Assembly: GCA_025934775.1 (NCBI GenBank)
Contig: JAICWO010000009.1
Location: 158,804-222,803, forward strand
Source: Gemmatimonadaceae bacterium
GTDB lineage: Bacteria > Gemmatimonadota > Gemmatimonadetes > Gemmatimonadales > Gemmatimonadaceae
Length of the DNA stretch: 64,000 bases
Direction of reading: 5' to 3'
The notes under the pieces: generated by a model
Told to the model about the DNA's origin: nothing
Seen by the model: the letters and a program-made list of their open reading frames with translations, nothing else
The model's database searches: none
Position numbers and translations under genes: made by a program
Part shown: one piece after another, positions 25,102-34,055 of the stretch
Layout: each line of letters begins with the position of its first letter
Position numbering within the stretch: the first letter of the stretch is position 1

Positions 25102-27549
25102 ATGTCTGAGCGCTTCGTTCCGCAGCGTTGGGCCGAACCCAGCGAGGCTCCTCCGATGAGCGCGGCCTCCGAGCCGCAGATCGTCGAACAGTCGGAATCC
25201 ATTCTTCAAATCGCGCTCGATTTTCTGGCGCTGATCCGGCGACATCTGCTCCTCGTCGGCGTATGTCTCGGCGGCAGCCTCGGAATCGTCACGTGGATTC
25301 TGCGTCACGATCGCCCTGTGTACCGGGCCGCCGCGGTGATCCGGTTGGCCGACAAGTCGCGTTCGCTCGCCGGCGGTCTGACGCCGCCGTCGAACGACAG
25401 GATCGGCGGCGCGTTGGTCGACCCGATCTTGTCGCAGGTGCAGGTGCTGCAGAGCGGCGAGATCGCCGAGAAGATCGCCATCCAGCAAGGGCTGCAATTG
25501 CACAGCCTCACGCGCGACTTCGGATGGGCGTACCTCGATAGCATCACCGTCGCGCAAGGCGCCGTATTCGACACGATCTTCGTGCACTTCCGGACGCGCG
25601 ACGCCATTGCCACGATGGGGCGCGACCGCGCGACCGCCAACTACGGCCAGCCGCTCGCGCTGCCGGGCGTGCGGTTCATCGTCCTGTCGCGCCCGAAGGT
25701 CGACGACGCGAAGCTGATCGTGCGGCCACTGTCGAGCGCGATGGGCGAAGTCTTGGGCGGCTTGCGCGGACGGCCGCGCGAGCGCACGGACGTCGTCGAT
25801 GTGACGTATCAGGATTTCGATCCCGTTCGCGCGCGCCGCGTGGTGAATGCGGCGATCACAGTGTTTCAGGCGCAGGATGCGCAGAATGCCCGCGAGACAT
25901 CGGCGCGCCGGCGCGACTTCATCGCCGATCAATTGCGCAAAGCGGATGCGATGCTGTCGGAGGCGCAGCTCCAGCTCAACGGATTCCGTTCGCGCGAACA
26001 CGTCTACAGCTCGCAGGACAAGTTCAAGTCGCAGCAGTCGGATCTCTCGTCGTTGGACGTTCGTCGTCAGGAACTGCAGGCGGACCGCGGCATGTATGCG
26101 CAGCTCCTCGCCGCGCTCGACAGTGTGCCGCCCGGCTCATCCCACGACGAACGGCTCGACGCACTGATGGCGTCGCCTGGGATTGCGTCCAATCCCGTGG
26201 TCTCCGAGCTCTTCGGACAGTGGCTGAAGCTTCGCTCGACCCGCGATTCGCTGACCACCGGCGCGTTTGCCGCCGCGGCGACGAATCCGGACGTCAAGCG
26301 GCTCGACGCGTTGATCATTGCGGCGCAAGCCAACATGCTCACGGCCGTTCGCGGCCAGATGTCATCGACCGACGCGCGCCTGGACGCGCTCGATCAGATG
26401 AAGACCAACACGACGCAGGAGCTCGCGCGGCTTCCGGATGCTGAAGCGAGAGAGGCCGATCTGGGGGCGCAGGTCGAGACGTACCAGCGTCAATCGCAGC
26501 AGCTCAGGGACCAGTTGCAGGCCGCGGAAATCGAGGAAGCGGCAGTCGCGGGCCAGGTGCAGATCATCGACACCGCCCAGGGCTCCACGGCGGTCGGGGC
26601 CGCGCGAGGCCCGCGTGTGGCGTTCGCGATTTTCCTCGGTCTCGCACTGGGCGGCGTTGCCGCCTACATCCTCGAGAACTACAGCGCGGTGATTCGGAAG
26701 CGCGATGACGTCGAGCGCGCGGTCGCGCTGCCAAATCTGGCGATCATTCCGCGCATCCAGCAGGGCGCGCCCGGCGCGGTCCCGGCCCTCCGTCGCTTTG
26801 CGATGGGCCGCGATGACACGGTCGCGGCGGACAAGCGCCTCACGAACGGGAAAGTGAGTGATCTCTCACAGCTCGTGATCCTGAGCGACTCGCGGTCGGG
26901 CGGCGCCGAAGCGTACCGAACGCTGCGGACGAACCTGCTGTTCTCGTCGGCGATTCAGTCGCTGCGAACGCTCGTCGTGACGAGTTCCGGCCCGAAGGAA
27001 GGCAAAAGCACGACTGCCGCAAACCTCGCGGTCGCGTTCGCGCAGCAAGGCAAACAGGTGATCCTCGTCGAGTGCGATCTGCGCAAGCCGCGAGTTCACA
27101 AGCTGTTCGAGGTCGCGCAGGACCCTGGGCTGACCAACGTGCTGCTCGGCCAGGTCCCCGTGGAATCCGCCCTGCACGAGACGCGTGTCCCGGGCCTTCG
27201 CGTTCTCACGTGCGGACCGGTTCCACCGAACCCGGTCGAATTGCTGGGGAGCGAACAATTCAAGGCGTTGTTGGCGGCGGTCGATGCCGACATGATCGTG
27301 CTCGACACGCCGCCGCTGCTCGTTGCGTCGGATGCCGCGGTGCTCGGGCGGCTCGCCGACGGGGTGATTCTCGTGGTTCGAGCCGGGAGCACGCAGCGCG
27401 CCGCGCTGCAGGACTGCGCGCAGCAACTTCTGGCGATCGGCGCGCGCGTCGTTGGCACGGTGCTCAACGATCCAGACGCGGAAGTCGCGAAGTACTCGTC
27501 GTATTACCAATACTACTACAACGAGTACTACGACTACTCGCACAGTTAG
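25102..27549 (+). CDS. Polysaccharide co-polymerase / tyrosine autokinase (Wzc-like)
   Basis: 815 aa from ATG 25102, 8 bases after an AAAGG ribosome-binding site; GTG 25096 would be too close to it. A Wzz domain with membrane segments near residues 47-68 and 507-525 encloses a long periplasmic coiled-coil region. The cytoplasmic BY-kinase domain follows: Walker A GPKEGKST at 630-637, Walker A' VECDLRKPRVHKLF near 655-668, and MIVLDTPPLL (Walker B). The C-terminus is a tyrosine cluster (YSSYYQYYYNEYYDYSHS), the autophosphorylation site. Wzc-type proteins control chain length and couple polymerisation to export by cyclic phosphorylation. This is a one-piece proteobacterial-type fusion. Confidence 0.95.
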   Translation: MSERFVPQRWAEPSEAPPMSAASEPQIVEQSESILQIALDFLALIRRHLLLVGVCLGGSLGIVTWILRHDRPVYRAAAVIRLADKSRSLAGGLTPPSNDRIGGALVDPILSQVQVLQSGEIAEKIAIQQGLQLHSLTRDFGWAYLDSITVAQGAVFDTIFVHFRTRDAIATMGRDRATANYGQPLALPGVRFIVLSRPKVDDAKLIVRPLSSAMGEVLGGLRGRPRERTDVVDVTYQDFDPVRARRVVNAAITVFQAQDAQNARETSARRRDFIADQLRKADAMLSEAQLQLNGFRSREHVYSSQDKFKSQQSDLSSLDVRRQELQADRGMYAQLLAALDSVPPGSSHDERLDALMASPGIASNPVVSELFGQWLKLRSTRDSLTTGAFAAAATNPDVKRLDALIIAAQANMLTAVRGQMSSTDARLDALDQMKTNTTQELARLPDAEAREADLGAQVETYQRQSQQLRDQLQAAEIEEAAVAGQVQIIDTAQGSTAVGAARGPRVAFAIFLGLALGGVAAYILENYSAVIRKRDDVERAVALPNLAIIPRIQQGAPGAVPALRRFAMGRDDTVAADKRLTNGKVSDLSQLVILSDSRSGGAEAYRTLRTNLLFSSAIQSLRTLVVTSSGPKEGKSTTAANLAVAFAQQGKQVILVECDLRKPRVHKLFEVAQDPGLTNVLLGQVPVESALHETRVPGLRVLTCGPVPPNPVELLGSEQFKALLAAVDADMIVLDTPPLLVASDAAVLGRLADGVILVVRAGSTQRAALQDCAQQLLAIGARVVGTVLNDPDAEVAKYSSYYQYYYNEYYDYSHS

Positions 27550-27561
27550 CGCCACATGTAT

Positions 27562-27589
27562 GGCCGACGCGGCGCTCCGCCGCGCGGCC
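27562..27589 (+). terminator. GC-only hairpin after the kinase gene
   Basis: Bases 27562-27589 can fold into a 12-bp stem of only G-C pairs with a three-base CTC loop and one bulged A (27567). It starts 13 bases after the kinase stop. No T-run follows, so it may be a Rho-assisted terminator, a 3'-end stabiliser or a partial attenuator before the WecA-like gene. A TTGACA hexamer lies just downstream at 27606-27611 without a good -10. Confidence 0.4.
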
Positions 27590-27652
27590 GTCTCACAACG
27601 ATGACTTGACAATCGTGCCAGACGCCGCGAATGTGGCAAGCTCCGTACGTTC

Positions 27653-29224
27653 GTGAGCCTCGTCCGGTCATTCGTGCCGATTCCAGAATTCGCGGCATTC
27701 GCCATCGGCTTCGCAATCTGCTACGCGCTTCACCCACTGGTGATCCGCGTTGCTCGCGACCGCGCTCTGCTCGACATACCGGACGAGATCCGGCACCATC
27801 ACAGCTCGCCGACGCCGCGCTTGGGCGGCATCGCGATCTTCGTCGCGGCCCTCGCGACGAGCATTCTGGTGCTGCTCCAGGACCCCGGCGCGGCGCAAGC
27901 GCACTATCCGCTCGCGCCACAGTGGCCTGGTGTTCTCATCGGGGCGGCCATCGTCTTCGTCGCCGGGTTGCTCGATGATCTCCGCGGCCTGAAGCCGGGC
28001 ATCAAGCTCACCATCCACTTCATTGCGGCACTCTTCCCGATCGCCTACGGATTTCGCATCGAGGCGATCCGGTTCGGCGGCACCGACGTCGTCCACCTCG
28101 GCTTCCTCGCGATTCCGATCACGGTGCTCTGGGTTGTCGGGCTCACGAATGCCTTCAACCTGATCGACGGCGTAGATGGACTCGCCGCGACCTGTGCGCT
28201 GATCGCGCTCGGGACGACCATGTTGGCGGAGGTGATGTTCCCGCCGGTGAAGCCGCTCGCGATCACCGCGGCGCTCTTTGGCGCCGTACTCGCGTTTTTG
28301 CGATTCAATCGCCCGCCCGCCCGCATATTCCTCGGCGATTCCGGATCGACGATGCTGGGCTTCTTCATCGGAATTCGAGTGGCGGTCGGCGCCACCGACG
28401 AACACGGCGCGACGTACGTGGCGATCGCGCTGCTTGCCGTCGCCTACCCGGTGCTCGACACGGGCGTCGCGATCGTACGTCGCTGGCTTCGCGGGCACAA
28501 GTTTTCGCGTGCCGATGGCCGGCACATTCACCACCAGTTTCTCGCGCTCGGTCTGTCGAGCAAGCGGACCGTGGAGCTGCTCGGGCTCTCCTTTTCCGCG
28601 GTCGCGGTACTCGGTCTCTGCATCGCGGTTGCGCCACCGCAAGTCACGGCGCTCCTCGTCGTGATCGGTGCGATCGTGTTCGCCGCCGCCGGCGTGTACG
28701 GCGCGCGATGGCTGGGCTACGTGGAGTTTCTCGAGTTCGGAGCGTCGATCGCGAGCGTCGCGCGAAATGCGCGACGGCACGTGCAGAACAAGATCGTCGC
28801 CAACGACGTGGCGCAGTCGCTCGGCGGCGCGCACTCGCTCCAGGATCTGAATCAGATTCTCGAGCAGGCCGCTCTCGAGCTCGGCTTCGTTCAGGTCTCG
28901 ATCGAAACGGACGGCGGTCAGGTCAGCATGCCACGCCAGAGGCAAATCGCTCCGCTCGACCAGCGGCCGTTCCGCGTGGACTGTCCCATTGCGTGGGAGA
29001 TGCCCGACGGCCACGTGCGCGAGATCATTCTGCGCTTCTGGTGTGACTCGCTGAATGGGCGGCAGTATTTCGGGGCCGAGCGTATAGCCGCACGACTGGC
29101 GCCGGCGGTACAGCGCTGGTTCCGAACCCACACACCGTCGCATGGCGTGATTGCGGTTCCGGACGGCGTTCGACTCGGTGTCAGAAGCTCGGGCGAACGC
29201 CCGGCGCCCGTGGTGCGAAGTTAG
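27653..29224 (+). CDS. WecA/MraY-like UDP-sugar:undecaprenyl-phosphate sugar-1-phosphate transferase with C-terminal extension
   Basis: 523 aa from GTG 27653. The first ~345 residues are a polytopic membrane enzyme with about ten hydrophobic segments. Catalytic motifs: GLLDDLRGLKPG (D108, D109), NAFNLIDGVDGLA (about 166-178), FLGDSGSTMLGFF (226-238) and ADGRHIHHQFLALG (HIHH at 291-294), the last typical of WecA rather than MraY. It transfers GlcNAc-1-P or a related sugar phosphate to undecaprenyl phosphate, starting a repeat unit. Beyond residue ~350 is a ~170-aa soluble tail (SLGGAHSLQDLNQILEQAAL and following) absent from WecA. It looks like a degenerate sensor or GAF-like fold, but I do not recognise it firmly. 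Confidence 0.9.
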   Translation: MSLVRSFVPIPEFAAFAIGFAICYALHPLVIRVARDRALLDIPDEIRHHHSSPTPRLGGIAIFVAALATSILVLLQDPGAAQAHYPLAPQWPGVLIGAAIVFVAGLLDDLRGLKPGIKLTIHFIAALFPIAYGFRIEAIRFGGTDVVHLGFLAIPITVLWVVGLTNAFNLIDGVDGLAATCALIALGTTMLAEVMFPPVKPLAITAALFGAVLAFLRFNRPPARIFLGDSGSTMLGFFIGIRVAVGATDEHGATYVAIALLAVAYPVLDTGVAIVRRWLRGHKFSRADGRHIHHQFLALGLSSKRTVELLGLSFSAVAVLGLCIAVAPPQVTALLVVIGAIVFAAAGVYGARWLGYVEFLEFGASIASVARNARRHVQNKIVANDVAQSLGGAHSLQDLNQILEQAALELGFVQVSIETDGGQVSMPRQRQIAPLDQRPFRVDCPIAWEMPDGHVREIILRFWCDSLNGRQYFGAERIAARLAPAVQRWFRTHTPSHGVIAVPDGVRLGVRSSGERPAPVVRS

Positions 29225-29250
29225 CGCTCGACCGACGCAAGAACGTGACA

Positions 29251-29290
29251 AAGCGAAGAGGGCTCCGGAATTCCGGAGCCCTCTTCGCTT
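29251..29290. terminator. Perfect 40-bp palindrome, bidirectional terminator
   Basis: Bases 29251-29270 are the exact reverse complement of 29271-29290 (20 bp each side, no spacer). The outer AAGC/GCTT and the central GGAATTCC give a long GC-rich stem. It lies in the 102-base gap between two convergent genes (WecA-like on plus, dehydratase on minus), where a bidirectional terminator is expected. T-runs are short, so termination strength is unproven. Confidence 0.8.
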
Positions 29291-29326
29291 TCACGGCGAG
29301 CGGTTGGGCGTGGCGCCGCGCGCCGG

Positions 29327-31264
29327 CTAGCTCTCGCTGCTGCGCCGACGCAACGGCAGCACGCCATCGCGCGCGTCGACCATCTGGACCCCGAACCCTG
29401 GGGTCGGCTCTGCTGGCGGCGCGAGCGCGCCCGAAAAATCCGGGACGATGGCCTTCAGCATCTCACGCAGCGTCTCCTCGCCGGCGCACGACTGGGCGGC
29501 CAGTACGATGTCGTTGATCAACCCATCGTCGTACGGCTCGACTGATTCCTTGCGTGCGCGCAGCACCTTGGGATGGGTGGTCGGCGCGGCGAGCTCGTCG
29601 CTGAAGAACATCTCCTCGTAAAGCTTCTCGCCCGGCCGAATTCCGGTCACGCGGATCTCGATGTCGATGCCTTCGTCGAGTCCGGACAAGCGAATGAGGT
29701 CACGCGCCAGATCGATGATCTTCACTGGCTCGCCCATGTCGAGCATGAAGAGCTCGCCGCCCTTGCCGAGCGCGCCCGCCTGCAGCACGAGCTGGACCGC
29801 CTCCGGGATGGTCATGAAGTAGCGGCGCATGTCGGGGTGCGTGATCGTGACCGGGCCGCCAGCCTTGATCTGCTTCACGAACGTGGGAACGACGCTTCCG
29901 CGGCTGCCCAGCACGTTCCCAAAGCGCACGGCGACAAAATTTTTCTTGTTCCGGATCGCCGCGCCCTGAACGATGTGTTCCGCGACGCGCTTCGTGGCGC
30001 CCATGACGTTCGTGGGACGGACCGCCTTGTCCGTCGAGATGAGCACGAAGTGCATCGTGCCCTGATCGAGCGCGGCGTCGACGAGGTTTCGAGTCCCGCA
30101 GATGTTGTTGGTGATCGCCTCGACGACGTTCTCCTCCATGAGCGGCACGTGCTTGTGCGCGGCGGCGTGGAACACGGCGAACGGACGGTGCTGCTCGAAG
30201 ATCTGCCGCACGCGTCCGCGATCGCGAATGTCGGCGATCACCGGCACGATCGTGAGCTGCGGGAAATTGGAATGGATCTCATTCAACATGTCGAAAATGG
30301 GATTTTCGCCATGTCCCAGAATGACGAGCTTGCGCGGCCCGAGCTGGGCGAGCTGGCGGCACAGCTCCGATCCGATCGAGCCTCCGGCGCCGGTGACGAG
30401 GACCGTGCGATTGGAGGCGAGCGCCGACACCTGCTCGAGGTCCGTCTTGATCGGCTCGCGCCGAAGCAAGTCCTCGATCTCGACGTCGCGGAGCGCGCTG
30501 ACCTTCACGCGGCCGGAGAGGATCTCGAACACGCCGGGCACGGTGCGGGTCATGACGCCGGCATCGAGCGCCGCCCGCACGACTTGGCGGACGACGGTGC
30601 CGGGCGCCGTGGGCATGGCGATCACGATCTCATCGATCTGCTGGCGGCGAATGATGGACGGGATGTCCGCGAGACCGCCAAGAATGGGTAGCTTGCCGAC
30701 GTGCATGCCATGCATGGTCTTGTCGTCGTCGGCGAAGCCGATGGCGAACATGCCCAGGTCCGGATTGTTCAGCAGCTCCTTCACGATCATCTGGCCAGCG
30801 GCTCCGGCGCCGGCGATGAGCACCCGCCGCTCGTTGCCGCGGACCGGGCGCCGCATTCTCTTCCAGCCGCCGATCCGAATGTACAGGCGAGATCCGGCGA
30901 GCCCCGCTCCGCTCAGCACCGAGGTGTTGAACCAGAGAGAGAGCGGCGCGCGTGCGGGCGCGCCGAGCAGCGGCAGAAGCCATAGCCCCTCGATCAACAC
31001 CAATGCCGACGACACGATCGTGGCCACGACGATAAGCTCGAGCTCGGCGATCGAGGCGTAGCGCCACAGCCGCCTGTAGATGCCGAAGCCCACGTACGTG
31101 GCGAGCCGCGTCGGGACCGAGAGGATCGCGAAGAGCGTCGCGATCTCGATGTCGGCCGTCGCGAACGTCAGGCGTTCGAAGCGCAGCGCATACAACAGGA
31201 ACGGCAGGACCGCCAGAAAGACGGTGTCGGCGATGAAGAGGAACCGGTTTCGAACTTGGTGCAT
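29327..31264 (-). CDS. Membrane-bound nucleotide-sugar 4,6-dehydratase (FlaA1/WbpM/CapD family)
   Basis: 645 aa. Four hydrophobic segments in the first ~130 residues anchor it in the inner membrane. A first Rossmann domain (GAGAAGQ, residues 152-158) and the catalytic SDR domain (VLVTGAGGSIGSELCRQL, from about 289) follow. LISTDKAVRPTNVMGATKR contains the T and K of the SDR triad, with Met in place of the usual Tyr, as in WbpM and PglF. Such enzymes turn UDP-GlcNAc into the 4-keto-6-deoxy intermediate for QuiNAc, FucNAc or bacillosamine-type sugars. Length and domain order match the family. Transcribed divergently from the long OPX gene and ending at the palindromic terminator. Confidence 0.95.
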   Translation of the reverse strand: MHQVRNRFLFIADTVFLAVLPFLLYALRFERLTFATADIEIATLFAILSVPTRLATYVGFGIYRRLWRYASIAELELIVVATIVSSALVLIEGLWLLPLLGAPARAPLSLWFNTSVLSGAGLAGSRLYIRIGGWKRMRRPVRGNERRVLIAGAGAAGQMIVKELLNNPDLGMFAIGFADDDKTMHGMHVGKLPILGGLADIPSIIRRQQIDEIVIAMPTAPGTVVRQVVRAALDAGVMTRTVPGVFEILSGRVKVSALRDVEIEDLLRREPIKTDLEQVSALASNRTVLVTGAGGSIGSELCRQLAQLGPRKLVILGHGENPIFDMLNEIHSNFPQLTIVPVIADIRDRGRVRQIFEQHRPFAVFHAAAHKHVPLMEENVVEAITNNICGTRNLVDAALDQGTMHFVLISTDKAVRPTNVMGATKRVAEHIVQGAAIRNKKNFVAVRFGNVLGSRGSVVPTFVKQIKAGGPVTITHPDMRRYFMTIPEAVQLVLQAGALGKGGELFMLDMGEPVKIIDLARDLIRLSGLDEGIDIEIRVTGIRPGEKLYEEMFFSDELAAPTTHPKVLRARKESVEPYDDGLINDIVLAAQSCAGEETLREMLKAIVPDFSGALAPPAEPTPGFGVQMVDARDGVLPLRRRSSES

Positions 31265-31479
31265 GAGGAGACTGGTAACAGACTTCGCTCGTCAGCGTCG
31301 CTCGAGCGGGAGGGACTTGCAGGACCGTCAATTTCGCCTGAACCACTTCGGTAATGGAAGTGGGCAGGGCGCGAAGATGGGCGATTCCCCTAGAGGCGCC
31401 CAGACTGCATTATTCCACTGCCCGATCTCCTGCCGGTCGCCCGCACCGGCATCGTTGCACACCACCTTCGCGTATTTGC
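31265..31479. promoter_or_regulatory. Divergent intergenic region, promoters expected for both flanking genes
   Basis: This 215-base gap separates the dehydratase (minus) from the long OPX gene (plus), so it must hold at least two promoters or one shared control region. Toward the plus-strand gene there is a TGCATTAT stretch at about 31402-31409, similar to the TACATT boxes elsewhere. GGGCG...CGCCC forms a small dyad nearby (about 31380-31400). No confident -35/-10 pair was found on either strand. Confidence 0.35.
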
Positions 31480-34017
31480 ATGTCCGCAAAGCTGTTGCGT
31501 CCGTTTCTCGGAATTGCGCTCCTCATCGCGTCCGCACATGTGGGCCTCGCTCAAACCCTGCCGAGCCCGGCGGAAGCGCAAGAATTATTACAGAATCCAG
31601 CGATGGTCGCTCGACTGCAGCAAATGGTCCAGTCGAGCGGCCTGACCCCGGATCAGATCCGGGAGCGCCTGAAAGCGCAGGGATACCCGGAGTCGCTACT
31701 CGATCAGTATCTGCCCGGCGGTTCCGGCGACAGCACCGCCGTGCCGGGAACGGATGTGTTTGCCGCGGTCCGGGCCCTGGGCCTGGCTGACTCCTCGTCG
31801 GTCGACTCGTTGAGCATCGCGGCCCGGCGGCATCGCGCCGTCACGGCCCGAACGGACTCCGCGTTCATGGACACGCTCCAGCGCGCCCTCCGCGACGACT
31901 CCACGCGCGCGGCCATTCGCTCGTTGCTGGATTCCAGAAAGCTGCAGCGCGAAGTGTCGGACAGCGGGTTCAAGGTCTTCGGCCTCGACCTCTTCGAGCG
32001 CGAGTCGTCGCTGTTCAACCCGAACAGCAGCGCGGCCACCGACGCGAATTACCGATTCGGCGCCGGCGACCAACTCGTGCTGATTTTGACCGGCGATGTA
32101 GAAAAATCTTATAAGCTATCCGTCACGAAGGAAGGATTCGTCGTCATTCCGGACGTGGGGGCCGTGAACGTCGCCGGCTTGACGCGCTCCCAGCTGGAGG
32201 ATGCGCTGTACAGCCGGCTCGGCCGCGTGTACTCGGGCGTCCGGCGCGGCGCTGGTGCGACGACGCACTTCTACATCGACGTCAGTCAGATCGGTACGAA
32301 CCAGATTTTCATCAATGGCGATGTGCAGCATCCGGGCAGCTACAGCGTCTCGCGCGCCGGCACCGTGATGACCGCGCTGTATCAGGCGGGTGGTCCGACC
32401 GGCAACGGCTCGATGCGCGACGTGCAGGTCAGGCGCAACGGGCAGACCGTGGCCACGCTCGACGTGTACGACTACGCGCTGCATGGCGACGCCACCAACG
32501 ACATCCGGCTGGAAAACGGCGACATCGTGTTCGTGCCGCCTCGCGGGCCGCAGGTGCGCGTCGCGGGTTACGTGCTGCGCCCGGCGACGTACGAGGTGAA
32601 GCCGAACCAAACGGTGGCGGACCTCGTCGCGATGGCGGGCGGCTTCACCGAATCGGCCGATCGCCGCAGCATACAGATCGACCGGATCGTGCCGCCGTCG
32701 GAGCGGACCGCCGCCGGCAGCGACCGGCGCGTGGTGGACGTGCCATCCGACCTGTTCAGCACCGCACCGGTCCGCGCCGGCGATGTGCTGCTCGTGCACG
32801 AGATTGCTCGCCGCGTCGCCAACCGCGTCGACGTCAAGGGAAACGTCTGGACGCCTGGCGCCGTGGCGCTGACGCCGGGTATGCGGCTTCACGACGCACT
32901 CCGTCAGGTCGGCGGGCTCAAGCCCGATAGCTACCTCGGACAGGTCATCGTCACACGCCTCCGTGCGGACTCGACGCGCGAAATGTTGCGGACGGCGGTG
33001 TACGACACCACGGGACGCGCCGTGGACGACATTCCGCTCAAGGACGGTGACGAGATCACCGTTTTCTCGACCACGCAGCTCCGACCGACCCGATACGTCA
33101 CGATTGCCGGATCGGTGCGGAGGCCGGGCCGTATCCCCTACCGCGAAGGGATGACGTTGCGCGACGCCGTCTTGCTCGCGAACGGTCTCGAGGAAGGGGC
33201 GCTCCTCACGAACGCGGAGATCGCGCGGCTGCCGGAGAATCGCGCGGCCGGTCAGGTCGCGGTGACGCGAACCGTACCGCTCGACTCGACGTATCTGTTC
33301 ACGCGCGGCCCCGACGGGCGGTACATCGGGCCGCCGGGCGTGCAAGCACCGACCGCCAAAGCACCGGAAGTGCCGCTTCAGCCGTATGACGCAATTCTCA
33401 TCAAGCAGCAGCCGGACTGGGTGCTGCAGCGCTCGGTAACCCTGAGCGGCGAAGTGATGTATCCCGGGACATACGCTCTGACGACCAAGAGCGAGCGACT
33501 CTCGGATGTGCTCCAGCGCGCCGGCGGCCTCACGAGCAGCGCGTATCCCGAGGGCATGGTCCTGGTCCGGCGCCACGACAACGTCGGGCGCATCGCGGTC
33601 GATCTGCCGGCCGTCGAGGACAACGCCAGGAGCGTCGACAATCTTTCGCTCGTCGACGGCGACTCGATCTTCATTCCGCCGTACTCGCCAGTAGTCCTGA
33701 TCCGCGGCTCGGTGAACGCGCCGTCGGCGGTCGCCTATCTGCCTGGCGCCGACATCGACTACTACGTGCGCTCGGCGGGCGGGCCGAACATCCAGGGCGA
33801 CTTTGGCCGCGCGTACGTGATGCAGCCGAACGGGCATCTGCAAACGCGCCACCGCACGCACCTGTTCTGGACGAGCCGGCCGGTGCCGCAGCCGGGGAGC
33901 ACGGTCTTCGTGCCGGCCAAGGATCCGAACGCCCGGCGCGACTGGGGACAGTTGGCGGCGACGACGACGTCGATTCTGGGCTCGCTCGTCGCGATCGCGG
34001 CAATCGTGCGGCGATAG
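31480..34017 (+). CDS. Long OPX protein with multiple SLBB repeats
   Basis: 845 aa from ATG 31480, which starts an evident signal peptide (LLRPFLGIALLIASAHVGLA, then Q). Residues ~30-180 are helical, with an alanine/serine-rich stretch. A Poly_export domain begins YRFGAGDQLVLILTGDVEKS (about residue 191). Six SLBB-like repeats start at about 280 (GDVQHPGSYSV), 361 (GYVLRPATYEV), 452 (GNVWTPGAV), 544 (GSVRRPGRI), 656 (GEVMYPGTYAL) and 741 (GSVNAPSAV). Wza has two. The protein ends in a hydrophobic helix plus Arg-Arg. It should form an extended periplasmic channel for polysaccharide export. Its partner kinase or Wzz is not adjacent. Confidence 0.92.
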   Translation: MSAKLLRPFLGIALLIASAHVGLAQTLPSPAEAQELLQNPAMVARLQQMVQSSGLTPDQIRERLKAQGYPESLLDQYLPGGSGDSTAVPGTDVFAAVRALGLADSSSVDSLSIAARRHRAVTARTDSAFMDTLQRALRDDSTRAAIRSLLDSRKLQREVSDSGFKVFGLDLFERESSLFNPNSSAATDANYRFGAGDQLVLILTGDVEKSYKLSVTKEGFVVIPDVGAVNVAGLTRSQLEDALYSRLGRVYSGVRRGAGATTHFYIDVSQIGTNQIFINGDVQHPGSYSVSRAGTVMTALYQAGGPTGNGSMRDVQVRRNGQTVATLDVYDYALHGDATNDIRLENGDIVFVPPRGPQVRVAGYVLRPATYEVKPNQTVADLVAMAGGFTESADRRSIQIDRIVPPSERTAAGSDRRVVDVPSDLFSTAPVRAGDVLLVHEIARRVANRVDVKGNVWTPGAVALTPGMRLHDALRQVGGLKPDSYLGQVIVTRLRADSTREMLRTAVYDTTGRAVDDIPLKDGDEITVFSTTQLRPTRYVTIAGSVRRPGRIPYREGMTLRDAVLLANGLEEGALLTNAEIARLPENRAAGQVAVTRTVPLDSTYLFTRGPDGRYIGPPGVQAPTAKAPEVPLQPYDAILIKQQPDWVLQRSVTLSGEVMYPGTYALTTKSERLSDVLQRAGGLTSSAYPEGMVLVRRHDNVGRIAVDLPAVEDNARSVDNLSLVDGDSIFIPPYSPVVLIRGSVNAPSAVAYLPGADIDYYVRSAGGPNIQGDFGRAYVMQPNGHLQTRHRTHLFWTSRPVPQPGSTVFVPAKDPNARRDWGQLAATTTSILGSLVAIAAIVRR

Positions 34018-34055
34018 GGCGGCGATAGCGCAGCGCTAGCGCGGTGCGCGCGCCG

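Noticed and set aside
27606..27611. TTGACA hexamer upstream of the WecA-like gene
   Set aside because: A perfect -35 sequence, but the hexamers 16-18 bases downstream match TATAAT at only about two positions.
27668..29251. 527-codon open frame on the minus strand
   Set aside because: Shadow of the WecA-like gene; its sequence is dominated by Arg, Asp and Glu with no domain.
34026..34038. Five-base-pair hairpin between the long OPX gene and the convergent GT2 gene
   Set aside because: Stem too short and no T-run; not convincing as a terminator.
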